22,019 bases of DNA, from NCBI GenBank assembly GCA_958407555.1, contig CATYJC010000017.1:1-22019 (forward strand), given 5' to 3'. Of the stretch, positions 1-9,280 are shown piece by piece. The notes under the pieces were generated by a model. That model was given only the letters and a program-made list of their open reading frames with translations. It was not told the DNA's origin and made no database searches. The translations under genes and the position numbers were made by a program. The DNA is from an uncultured Collinsella sp. GTDB lineage: Bacteria; Actinomycetota; Coriobacteriia; Coriobacteriales; Coriobacteriaceae. Each line of letters starts with the position of its first letter. Position 1 is the stretch's first letter.

Positions 1-1667
1 TGCAGTGGCCCAACTACCGCAGCCAGCGCTGGGGCCACGAGCACGCTACGTTTGTTCGTCCGGTCCGTTGGATCTGCTGCCTTTTGGGCGAGGACGTCGT
101 GCCCGTGTCGTTTGCCGACGTGACGAGTGGCAACACCACGCGTGGCCATCGCGTACTTGGCCCCGGTGACCATGTGGTCGCCAGCCCCGCTGTTTACGAG
201 CAGGTGCTTGAGGACGCTGGCGTGCTTTCTGCCGAGCGTCGTCGTGAGGCCATCCTTGCCGGCATCGCCGAGGTCGAGGCCGCTCGCCCCGGCTGCCATG
301 TCGACACGCCCAAGAAGGTCTTTGAGGAGGTCATCAACCTCTGCGAGTGGCCGACGGTGCTCGTCGGTACCTTTGACGAGGAGTTCCTCAAGGTCCCGCA
401 CGAGATCATCTGCGAGTCCATGCTCACCAACCAGCGCTACTTCCCGATCTATGACGGCGAGGGCAAGCTTACGCGTGAGTTCGTGGTCGTTTCCAACAGC
501 AAGCCCGAGAATGCCGAGCGCGTGATCGACGGCAACGAGCGCGTCGTGCGCGCCCGTCTGGACGACGCCAAGTTCTTCTACGAGGAGGACCTGAAGATCT
601 CCCTCGACGAGTTCCGCGAGCGTCTGGCCAAGGTCGCCTTCCAGGAGAAGCTCGGCAGCGTGCTCGCCAAGTCCGAGCGCATTGAGCAGCTTGCGCTCGC
701 CATCGCTCGCGAGGCCCATCTGGGCGCCCACCTGGCTGCCGATGCCGCACGCGCCGCGCACCTGTGCAAGGCCGACCTGGTGTCCAACGCCGTCGTCGAG
801 TTCACGAGCCAGCAGGGCGTAATGGGTGGTTATTACGCCTCCGCGATGGGGGAGAACGACGAGGTCGCCCACGCCATTCGCGATCATTATCGTCCCCGCT
901 TTGCCGGTGATGAGCTGCCCGAGGGCACCGCTGGCTGCATCGTGGCCTGTGCCGACAAGCTCGATACCATTGCCGGTATTTTTGCCATCGGCGAGCCCCC
1001 GACCGGCTCTTCGGACCCCTACGCGCTGCGTCGCGCCGCCATCGGCATCATCAACATCCTGCGCGATCGTCTGCCGATCGACCCCACGTCGCTGATCGAC
1101 TTCGCCCTTGAGCTCTATAGCGAGCAGGGCATTGAGTTTGACGCCGCCGAGGTCGCCCAGCAGGTCCGCGACTTCTTCCACGGCCGCCTGGTGAGCATGG
1201 CCCGCGATGAGAAGATTCCGGCCGATACCGTTGCCGCCGTCTCCGCGGTGCACATCATCGCCCCGTCCATCTTCTTCGCCCGCTGTGCCGCGCTCGATGA
1301 GGCCCGCAAGAACGATGCCGAGACCTTCGACAACCTGGCTACCGCCTATGCCCGCGCCGCGCACATCTCCAAGCCCGAGCTGGGTGCGGAGTACGACCGC
1401 AGCCTGATGGGCGAGGCCGAGCTCGCGCTCGCCGATGCCTCCGAGGCTGCTCAGACCGCTGTCGATGCCGCCCTTGCTGCCGAGGATTACCCGTCCGCAT
1501 TTGCCGCTCTTGCCGCCCTGCGTGCCCCCATCGACCGCTTCTTCGACGAGGTCATGGTCATGGACAAGGACGAGCAGCTCCGCGATAATCGCCTTAAGCT
1601 GCTCAACCGCTTCGAGGCCGTTTTCTCCGGCATCGCCAACATCGGTGAGCTTGCCCGCAAAAAGTAA
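1..1667 (+). CDS. glyS: Glycyl-tRNA synthetase beta subunit, 5'-truncated by the window edge
   Basis: Beta subunit of the bacterial alpha2beta2 glycyl-tRNA synthetase, which charges tRNA-Gly in the cytoplasm. The reading frame is open from base 3 and gives 554 residues; the family is usually near 690, so roughly the first 130 residues lie outside the window. The visible part starts with the family motif FVRPVRWICCLLG. It continues through the core (HEIICESMLTNQRYFPIYD), the HD-like region (VVEFTSQQGVMGGYYA and ADKLDTIAGIFAIGEPPTGS) and a C-terminal DALR-type anticodon-binding domain (FFDEVMVMDKDEQLRDNRL). An internal TTG at base 84 is not the true start, because the conserved sequence continues upstream of it. 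The alpha subunit gene glyQ is expected just upstream. The next gene begins 34 bases after the stop, which suggests co-transcription. Confidence 0.96.
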   Translation, partial: QWPNYRSQRWGHEHATFVRPVRWICCLLGEDVVPVSFADVTSGNTTRGHRVLGPGDHVVASPAVYEQVLEDAGVLSAERRREAILAGIAEVEAARPGCHVDTPKKVFEEVINLCEWPTVLVGTFDEEFLKVPHEIICESMLTNQRYFPIYDGEGKLTREFVVVSNSKPENAERVIDGNERVVRARLDDAKFFYEEDLKISLDEFRERLAKVAFQEKLGSVLAKSERIEQLALAIAREAHLGAHLAADAARAAHLCKADLVSNAVVEFTSQQGVMGGYYASAMGENDEVAHAIRDHYRPRFAGDELPEGTAGCIVACADKLDTIAGIFAIGEPPTGSSDPYALRRAAIGIINILRDRLPIDPTSLIDFALELYSEQGIEFDAAEVAQQVRDFFHGRLVSMARDEKIPADTVAAVSAVHIIAPSIFFARCAALDEARKNDAETFDNLATAYARAAHISKPELGAEYDRSLMGEAELALADASEAAQTAVDAALAAEDYPSAFAALAALRAPIDRFFDEVMVMDKDEQLRDNRLKLLNRFEAVFSGIANIGELARKK

Positions 1668-1701
1668 GCCAGCCTGCGCATAAGCGCAAAAGGAGCCCCG
1701 C

Positions 1702-2577
1702 ATGGATTGCCCGGTCACCGCTCGTCCCACCGTTATCGTTATCTCCGACTCGCTCGGTGATACCGCTTGTGAGGTGGTGCTTGCGGCGTCCGGGCAATTT
1801 GATGAAGGGGCTTTTCGTGTTTTGCGCCTGCCCAAGGTGACCTCGGTGGAGCAGGTCAAGTCGTTTGTGGGACCGCGCGTCGATGCCGACCATCGCGATA
1901 TTGCCGTGTTCCATACCATCGTCGACCCGGCGCTGCGCGCTCGCGTGCTCGACTACCTGAGCATGCTGCATATTCGTTCGGTTGACCTGATCGGCCCGAC
2001 GCTCGCCGTGCTGTCGTCGCTCATCGGTGCGGTGCCCAAGGGCGTTGCGGGCGTGATTCATAAGACCGATGACCGCTATTTCCATCGCATCGAGGCCATG
2101 GAGTATTTCGTTGAGCACGATGACGGGCGCGGCTGCGACGATCTGTCGGGGGCCGATATCGTGCTGCTGGGCGTATCGCGTACGTCCAAGACGCCGCTGT
2201 CGATGTATTTGGCCTATCAGGGTTACAAGGTCGCCAATGTTCCTTTGGCCCATGGCATGGAGCCGCCGAAGTCAATTTACGAGGTTGACCCGATGCGGTT
2301 GTTCGGCTTGATTTCGACCGTTGGCGTCATCTCCGAGATTCGCGATAGCCGCTTGGGCGATGACTATGCTCGCGCCGTCGCTGGCTCCTATGCCGAGCCC
2401 GAGAGCGTGCGCAGTGAGCTTGAGGAGGCCCGCGCCCTCATGAAGCGCCTGGGCTGCTTTGTGGTGCGTACCGATGGTAAGGCGATCGAGGAGAGCGCCT
2501 CCGAGATCATCGCTCACCTCGAAGAGATTCAAGAGGCAAGAGCCAGCCGGGCCGCCCGCCGCGCCCAACAGCAGTAG
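1702..2577 (+). CDS. Pyruvate, phosphate dikinase regulatory protein (bifunctional Ser/Thr kinase and phosphorylase, DUF299 family)
   Basis: This 291-residue protein belongs to the PPDK/PEP-synthase regulatory family. Family members inactivate the dikinase by ADP-dependent phosphorylation of a Thr next to its catalytic His, and reactivate it by phosphate-dependent removal that yields pyrophosphate. The N-terminus carries the family opening VIVISDSLGDTACEVV (residues 11-26). A P-loop-like GVSRTSKT lies at 157-164, followed by PLSMYLAYQGYKVANVPL, a hallmark of the family. The ATG has AAAGGAG about 6 bases upstream. The gene lies 34 bases after glyS, and its presumed substrate gene ppdK is the next gene, so PPDK rather than PEP synthase is the likely target. 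The neighbourhood resembles glyQ-glyS-yqfL of Firmicutes. Function is assigned from family and context. Confidence 0.93.
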   Translation: MDCPVTARPTVIVISDSLGDTACEVVLAASGQFDEGAFRVLRLPKVTSVEQVKSFVGPRVDADHRDIAVFHTIVDPALRARVLDYLSMLHIRSVDLIGPTLAVLSSLIGAVPKGVAGVIHKTDDRYFHRIEAMEYFVEHDDGRGCDDLSGADIVLLGVSRTSKTPLSMYLAYQGYKVANVPLAHGMEPPKSIYEVDPMRLFGLISTVGVISEIRDSRLGDDYARAVAGSYAEPESVRSELEEARALMKRLGCFVVRTDGKAIEESASEIIAHLEEIQEARASRAARRAQQQ

Positions 2578-2598
2578 TCCTTTCTGGGATGATTTTTC

Positions 2599-2649
2599 TG
2601 GGACGGGGTCGAACGCTCGTGTGGGGGTAGCTAAAAAAGCCCCGTCCCA
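2599..2649. repeat. Perfect 10-bp inverted repeat, REP-like or weak terminator, after the PPDK regulator gene
   Basis: The arms TGGGACGGGG (2599-2608) and CCCCGTCCCA (2640-2649) are exactly complementary and flank a 31-base loop that contains an A6 run. No T-tract follows the right arm on either strand, so it is not a classical intrinsic terminator, although it could stop or protect transcripts. The GC-rich palindromic form in an intergenic gap resembles dispersed REP-type elements. Only one copy occurs in this window. Confidence 0.6.
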
Positions 2650-2692
2650 AATTAGCTATTTATGGTAAAGCGATTTAGCAAATTACTTGCGT

Positions 2693-2723
2693 TTGACCTG
2701 CTAGTTTATTGTAGTGGTATCTT
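2693..2723 (+). promoter_or_regulatory. Candidate promoter upstream of ppdK (extended -10)
   Basis: TTGACC (2693-2698) is separated by 19 bases from TATCTT (2718-2723). The latter is preceded by TGG, giving an extended -10. Transcription would start near 2730, directly on the inverted and phased repeats. The long spacer keeps confidence moderate. Confidence 0.45.
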
Positions 2724-2727
2724 CATA

Positions 2728-2780
2728 AGGTAACCACCTTTACCTACCGTTTACCGCTAGTTTTAGCACGTTTACCAAAC
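2728..2780 (+). promoter_or_regulatory. Phased TTTACC direct repeats with an overlapping inverted repeat, candidate operator of ppdK
   Basis: TTTACC occurs at 2739, 2750 and 2771, with a degenerate copy TTTTAG at 2761. Unit starts are therefore 11, 11 and 10 bases apart, about one helical turn. The first unit also forms an inverted repeat with the left arm AGGTAA (2728-2733) and right arm TTACCT (2740-2745). A further inverted copy, GGTAAA, lies upstream at 2664-2669. Phased direct repeats of this kind are typical of OmpR/PhoB-family response-regulator sites; the actual regulator is unknown. Confidence 0.5.
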
Positions 2781-2817
2781 CTCGTATCCTCTGCTCAAGC
2801 CCCTTTAAATCCCGCCG

Positions 2818-2823
2818 TATAGT
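2818..2823 (+). promoter_or_regulatory. Possible second -10 box (TATAGT) proximal to ppdK
   Basis: TATAGT lies 75 bases before the ppdK start, but the region 16-18 bases upstream has no convincing -35 element. A start near 2830 would place the 2832-2850 hairpin at the extreme 5' end of the message. Confidence 0.3.
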
Positions 2824-2831
2824 ACCCTCAC

Positions 2832-2850
2832 GGCCCGCATCCGGCGGGTC
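2832..2850 (+). other. Small hairpin in the ppdK leader
   Basis: Bases 2832-2838 (GGCCCGC) pair with 2844-2850 (GCGGGTC) around a 5-base loop, giving seven pairs of which one is G-U. There is no T-tract, so it is more likely a 5' stabilising or regulatory element than a terminator. Confidence 0.4.
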
Positions 2851-2898
2851 GATTCGTCACCACGGTCGTGCGCGAGAGCGCATGGAAGGGGAAGTATC

Positions 2899-5649
<2,751 letters not shown>

Positions 5650-5687
5650 CGTTTTGGGTTTAGACGCCTAGCGTAGCCCCCTTCATG

Positions 5688-5717
5688 CCGCCCGTCTCAT
5701 TCGCGAGGCGGGCGGTT
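5688..5717 (+). terminator. Rho-independent-like terminator after ppdK
   Basis: CCGCCCGTCTC (5688-5698) pairs with GAGGCGGGCGG (5705-5715) as an 11-bp stem with one G-U pair and a 6-base loop. The tail TTATCATG is a poor T-tract, but a longer T-rich run follows at about 5730-5742. Confidence 0.6.
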
Positions 5718-5762
5718 ATCATGTGCGGGTTTTTGTCTTTTTGTCTGCGTAAAAAATTGTTC

Positions 5763-5790
5763 TTGCAGCAGAAACCCGCGCGTGTATACT
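5763..5790 (+). promoter_or_regulatory. Promoter of rplS
   Basis: TTGCAG (5763-5768) and TATACT (5785-5790) are separated by 16 bases, a good sigma-70-type match. The predicted start near 5797 gives a leader of about 63 bases before rplS. Confidence 0.65.
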
Positions 5791-5811
5791 CGAATACGTT
5801 TGTTCAACTAC

Positions 5812-5835
5812 GTGCCGGCCAAGGTGGTACGGCAC
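5812..5835 (+). promoter_or_regulatory. Hairpin in the rplS leader, candidate L19 autoregulatory element
   Basis: GTGCCG (5812-5817) pairs perfectly with CGGCAC (5830-5835) around a 12-base loop in the short 5' leader, ending 11 bases before the ribosome-binding site. Ribosomal protein genes often carry autoregulatory leaders, and L19 leaders are known in other phyla. A match to a named family cannot be claimed from reading alone. Confidence 0.4.
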
Positions 5836-5859
5836 CTCTAGAAGAGTAAGGAATTGCAC

Positions 5860-6201
5860 ATGGATTACATCCGCGCAATCGAGCGTCAGCAGATCCGCGA
5901 GGACATTCCTCAGGTTCGCGTCGCCGACAACGTCAAGGTTCACTACCGCATTAAGGAAGGCGACCGCGAGCGCATCCAGGTCTTCCAGGGCGACGTCATC
6001 CGCATGGCCGGCGCCGGTGCCCGCGAGACCTTCACCGTCCGCAAGATGTCCTTCGGTGTCGGTGTTGAGCGTACCTTCCCGCTTCACAGCCCCAAGATCG
6101 CCAAGCTCGAGGTCGTTCGTCATGGTCGCGTCCGTCGCGCCAAGCTGTACTACCTCCGCGACAAGGTGGGCAAGGCTGCTCGCATCCCCGAGAAGCGCTA
6201 A
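5860..6201 (+). CDS. rplS: 50S ribosomal protein L19
   Basis: L19 sits at the interface of the ribosomal subunits. The 113 residues match the usual length. Family signatures are visible throughout: an N-terminal helix (IREDIPQVRVADNVKVHYRI), EGDRERIQVFQGDVI, FTVRKMSFGVGVERTFPLHS and the basic C-terminus RRAKLYYLRDKVGKAARI. I chose the ATG at 5860, which has GTAAGGAA about 7 bases upstream, over an in-frame TTG two codons earlier. It is a single-gene transcription unit with its own promoter, leader hairpin and terminator. Confidence 0.98.
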   Translation: MDYIRAIERQQIREDIPQVRVADNVKVHYRIKEGDRERIQVFQGDVIRMAGAGARETFTVRKMSFGVGVERTFPLHSPKIAKLEVVRHGRVRRAKLYYLRDKVGKAARIPEKR

Positions 6202-6235
6202 GAAGATCGCAGCGTCTGTCCACTCGTTTGGACGT

Positions 6236-6265
6236 AAGGGTCACCTTCGGGTGGCCCTTCTTTTT
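6236..6265 (+). terminator. Strong intrinsic terminator after rplS
   Basis: AAGGGTCACC (6236-6245) pairs with GGTGGCCCTT (6250-6259) as a 10-bp stem with one G-U pair, capped by a TTCG tetraloop. CTTTTTATTT follows. This is a textbook rho-independent terminator. Confidence 0.92.
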
Positions 6266-6294
6266 ATTTGATTTGCATGCAAGGAGGGCCTGGT

Positions 6295-7083
6295 ATGGCC
6301 AATATGACGAGCTCGGTTTCGGCATCGCAAGTTGCCGGCGAGCTGGCGAGCGCCACGTTCGAGGAGATTCCCGCCCTCGTGGAACACTATCGCGAGGATC
6401 CGCGCCAGCAGGTGATCAAGGCTTGCGAGCGTGCCCTTAAGCGCCATGCCAAGGAACTTGCCGAGCGCGAGCGCGTCAACGGTATGTACGAGCTGATGCA
6501 CGAGCTCGGTGGGGATGGCGTGGTCGTGGGCGTCGACGAGGTGGGCCGTGGCTCGGTAGCGGGGCCCTTGACCGTGTGTGCCGTGTGCCTTCCGATAGAG
6601 CCGCGCATCTGGGGTATCAACGATTCCAAAAAGCTCACGCCGGCGCGCCGCGAGCTGCTCTCGGTGAAGATTGCCGAGGTGGCGACTGCTATCGGCTTTT
6701 GCCATATCGCTCCTGCGGATATTGATGAGATGGGCATGGCCCGCGCCATTCGGGCCGCTGTCGCGGGCGCGGTTGCTGATACTGGGCTTGAGCCCGATTG
6801 CGTGCTTATGGACGGCAACCCTCTGGGTGCCGTGCCCCATGAGCGCGACGTGGTCAAGGGCGACGCCAAGATCGCCTGCATCGCCGCGGCATCCATCATG
6901 GCCAAGGTCACGCGTGACGAGATGATGGTCGAGTACGACGCCGAGTATCCCGAATACCATTTGGCCGAGTCAAAGGGCTACGCGAGCCCCGAGCACATCG
7001 AGGCGATTCGCAAACACGGACTTTCTCCGCTGCACCGTGTGAGCTTTTGCGGAAACTTTCTGCAGACTGAGCGCCTTTTTTAG
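6295..7083 (+). CDS. rnhB: Ribonuclease HII
   Basis: Cleaves RNA in RNA-DNA hybrids, including single misincorporated ribonucleotides, during replication and repair. The 262-residue protein has an N-terminal helical extension of about 70 residues (FEEIPALVEHYREDPRQQ and onward) like that of Bacillus-type RNase HII. The catalytic domain follows: GVDEVGRGSVAGP (Asp81, Glu82), NDSKKLTPARRE, LMDGN (Asp173) and KGDAKIACIAAASIMAKVTR (Asp190). All four metal-binding acidic residues are present. The ATG at 6295 has AAGGAGGG 7 bases upstream. An in-frame TTG at 6268 would lie beside the preceding terminator's T-run and is rejected. In actinobacteria lepB often lies between rplS and rnhB; it is absent here. 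Confidence 0.96.
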   Translation: MANMTSSVSASQVAGELASATFEEIPALVEHYREDPRQQVIKACERALKRHAKELAERERVNGMYELMHELGGDGVVVGVDEVGRGSVAGPLTVCAVCLPIEPRIWGINDSKKLTPARRELLSVKIAEVATAIGFCHIAPADIDEMGMARAIRAAVAGAVADTGLEPDCVLMDGNPLGAVPHERDVVKGDAKIACIAAASIMAKVTRDEMMVEYDAEYPEYHLAESKGYASPEHIEAIRKHGLSPLHRVSFCGNFLQTERLF

Positions 7084-7130
7084 GCCAATTGTGAAGATAG
7101 GGACCTTAAGGGTTCCATAAACTTGCTGGT

Positions 7131-7168
7131 AGGGGCCGTGTGCAACGCCATTGTTGCATGCGGCCCCT
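7131..7168 (+). terminator. Long 16-bp hairpin after rnhB, probable terminator or transcript-end structure
   Basis: Bases 7131-7146 (AGGGGCCGTGTGCAAC) pair with 7153-7168 (GTTGCATGCGGCCCCT). The stem has 16 pairs, two of them G-U, around a 6-base loop. The following CATTTGTC is not a good T-tract, so termination may be partial. Confidence 0.55.
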
Positions 7169-7180
7169 CATTTGTCGGCA

Positions 7181-7202
7181 TTTGGTTTGCTTTTGGTTTG
7201 CT
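7181..7202 (+). repeat. 11-bp tandem duplication in the rnhB-yraN gap
   Basis: TTTGGTTTGCT occurs twice head-to-tail (7181-7191 and 7192-7202). It lies between the 16-bp hairpin and yraN, upstream of a weak -10-like CATTAT at 7233-7238. It may be slippage or part of a promoter region; no function can be read from it. Confidence 0.6.
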
Positions 7203-7271
7203 TCCGGTACTTACCCGCATGAAACCTGCCCTCATTATCGAGGCAATGCAGAGAGCGGGAAAGGAGACCCC

Positions 7272-7757
7272 ATGTGTGCCGCAGGCAAACTGAGTAAGAC
7301 GCAGCAGCTCAAGGAGCGTTGGGAAGAGGGGGAGCTCGATTGCGGGTCGATCACGCCTGAGTTTATCAAGGGGCTCAGTCCTCGCGAGCTCGGTATGCTG
7401 GGCGAGCTTATCGCTATCGATTACTTTAACGAGCGCGGCTATACATTGCTGGAACAAGGCTATCGATGCTCGGAGGGCGAGGCCGACTTGGTGCTGCTCG
7501 ATGAGCTCGACGATGTGGTGGTGATGGCCGAGGTCAAGACCAGGCGTGTTGCGCTGGATTGCGACACGCGGGTGTTTCCCGAGGAAGCGGTGAATGCCCA
7601 AAAGCAGCGGCGCTATCGTCGCATCGCGAGTTGCTATCTCATGGAGCATTATCCGCTCAAGGCGATCCGCTTCGATGCCGTGGGCGTCACCATTCGCGGC
7701 GGGCATATCGCCGAGATCGAGCACCAGTACAACGCGTTCGATTGGCAGGTGTCGTGA
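7272..7757 (+). CDS. YraN/UPF0102 family nuclease-like protein
   Basis: The 161-residue protein belongs to the UPF0102 family, which has a Holliday-junction-resolvase/restriction-endonuclease-like fold but no settled role. The core is visible as GMLGELIAIDYFNERGYTLL, then SEGEADLVL (Glu70, Asp72) and VVMAEVKTRR (Glu87, Lys89), the E-D-ExK arrangement of this fold. About 35 N-terminal residues precede the usual domain start. The ATG at 7272 has AAGGAG 5 bases upstream; an upstream in-frame TTG would add a poor-looking extension through the hairpin. The stop TGA shares its A with the ATG of the next gene. Its place beside rnhB, a ComM-like gene and dprA is conserved in many bacteria and points to DNA metabolism. 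Confidence 0.9.
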   Translation: MCAAGKLSKTQQLKERWEEGELDCGSITPEFIKGLSPRELGMLGELIAIDYFNERGYTLLEQGYRCSEGEADLVLLDELDDVVVMAEVKTRRVALDCDTRVFPEEAVNAQKQRRYRRIASCYLMEHYPLKAIRFDAVGVTIRGGHIAEIEHQYNAFDWQVS

Positions 7758-9280
7758 TGGCGTTCGAAACCTTTGCCGTTCACGCAGCCTGTATCCGCGG
7801 CGTCGAGGCGATTCCCGTCACGGTCGAGGTATCGCTTGCGGGCGGCATCCCGGGCATCCAGATGCTCGGCATCCCGAGTATGGAGGTCATGGAGTCGCGT
7901 GGGCGCATTCGCTGCGCAATGCGCTCTGCCGGATTCGAGATCCCGCGTTCGGGCATTACGGTCAATCTGGCGCCGGGTGATATCCGAAAGACTGGTAGCG
8001 GTTTTGACCTGCCGATAGCCATTGCGGTGCTTGCGGCCGACGGGCAGATTCCCCGCGACAATCTCGACCGTTGCCTCATCGCCGGCGAGCTCGGTTTGGA
8101 TGGGATGGTGCTTCCCGTCAAGGGCGAGGTTGCGTTCCAGCTGCTGGCTCGCGATATGGGGCTGTCTTTTATCGCCGGCAGGTCCGACCAGCATGTTCCG
8201 CTTGCGGGGGTCGACTGCGGTTTTATCGATCATCTGTCACAGCTTGCCCGCGGTATGGGCGAGGCGGCTCGGCATTATTTGGATTCCGAGGGCGTGGAGG
8301 CAACCTTTGAGCCCGAGCTCGATTATGCCGACGTTTTGGGGCAGGAGGTCGCCAAGCGCGGCATAGCGCTTGCGGCGGCAGGGGAGCTGGGCTTGCTTAT
8401 GATCGGGTCTCCGGGATCGGGCAAGACCATGCTTGCGCGCCGCATGACGGGTATCTTGCCCGAGCTTTCCGTCGAGGATCAGCAAGAGGCGCTGTGTATC
8501 CATTCGGTCTTGGGTGAGAACATCGATGGACTGCTTGCGGGGCATCGGCCGTTTCGAAGTCCCCATCACAGCATATCGACAGCGGGCCTTATTGGCGGAG
8601 GGCGTCCGGTGCATCCGGGCGAGATCAGTCTTGCCCATGGCGGCGTGCTCTTTTTGGACGAGCTTGCCGAGTTTCCCACCGGTGTGCTGCAGACGCTTCG
8701 TCAGCCTATCGAGCGCGGCTATGTCAGGATCGTGCGCGTCGATGGCGCCTTTACGTTTCCCTCGCGCTTTCAATTGCTTGCGGCGAGCAATCCCTGCCCC
8801 TGCGGCTTTTTGGGCGATCGCGAGGTTCCGTGTCGTTGCTCGGCATCGATGGTCGAGCGTTACCGGTCCAAGCTGCGCGGTCCCTTGGCCGACCGCATCG
8901 ACCTGATGATCGACGTGACCCGTCCCGATCCGCAGGTGATTATCGAGGGCGCCGAGGGCATGTCGTCGGCCGAGCTTCGCGACTACGTTGTCCGCGGTAG
9001 GGCTTTTCGTGCCTGGCGCGAGTCCCGTATGGACGATGCGGATGCCGAGGCCGAGGGCGATGAGTCACGGTCCATTGACGGTGTCGTGTCGACCTTTGCA
9101 CTCGACGAGGCCGCCGAGAAATGCGTGCTCGGCCTGTCGAAGCGTACGCATCTCACGGGGCGCGGCATCGTGCGTCTGGTGCGCATCGCGCGCACGATTG
9201 CCGATGTCGCCGAAAGTGAGCGGGTGACGCAAGATCATGTGCTCGAGGCCGCCATGTATCAGGGACGGAGGGATCAGTGA
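7757..9280 (+). CDS. ComM/YifB family AAA+ ATPase (Mg-chelatase-like)
   Basis: The 507-residue protein matches the YifB/ComM family. ComM of naturally competent bacteria is a hexameric helicase that drives branch migration during transformation; in other species the role is less clear. The N-terminal Lon/S5-like domain (1 to about 180) starts AFETFAVHAACIRGVEAIPV and includes ESRGRIRCAMRSAGFEIP and TVNLAPGDIRKTGSGFDLP. The AAA+ core has Walker A GSPGSGKT (217-224), HRPFRSPHHSISTAGLIGGG, Walker B GGVLFLDE (295-302) and a four-Cys motif in NPCPCGFLGD...PCRC. The C-terminal lid domain follows. The ATG overlaps the yraN stop by one base and its own TGA overlaps dprA, so the genes are translationally coupled. 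I use the family name rather than a symbol because competence is unproven here. Confidence 0.94.
   Translation: MAFETFAVHAACIRGVEAIPVTVEVSLAGGIPGIQMLGIPSMEVMESRGRIRCAMRSAGFEIPRSGITVNLAPGDIRKTGSGFDLPIAIAVLAADGQIPRDNLDRCLIAGELGLDGMVLPVKGEVAFQLLARDMGLSFIAGRSDQHVPLAGVDCGFIDHLSQLARGMGEAARHYLDSEGVEATFEPELDYADVLGQEVAKRGIALAAAGELGLLMIGSPGSGKTMLARRMTGILPELSVEDQQEALCIHSVLGENIDGLLAGHRPFRSPHHSISTAGLIGGGRPVHPGEISLAHGGVLFLDELAEFPTGVLQTLRQPIERGYVRIVRVDGAFTFPSRFQLLAASNPCPCGFLGDREVPCRCSASMVERYRSKLRGPLADRIDLMIDVTRPDPQVIIEGAEGMSSAELRDYVVRGRAFRAWRESRMDDADAEAEGDESRSIDGVVSTFALDEAAEKCVLGLSKRTHLTGRGIVRLVRIARTIADVAESERVTQDHVLEAAMYQGRRDQ

Larger units (their letters stand above)
2578..2898. other. 321-base intergenic control region between the PPDK regulator and ppdK
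   Basis: This is the longest gene-free stretch in the window and is clearly more AT-rich in its middle than the flanking genes. From left to right it holds the 10-bp inverted repeat (2599-2649), a promoter-like pair (2693-2723), a GGTAA/TTACC inverted repeat, phased TTTACC repeats (2728-2776), a second -10-like box (2818-2823), a 7-bp hairpin (2832-2850) and the ppdK ribosome-binding site. I see no protein-coding potential beyond a six-codon ORF that overlaps the ppdK start. Confidence 0.75.

Noticed and set aside
7559..7756. Extended N-terminus of the ComM-like gene inside yraN
   Set aside because: The extra 66 residues are an out-of-frame reading of yraN. The family sequence begins at the ATG at 7757, which overlaps the yraN stop.
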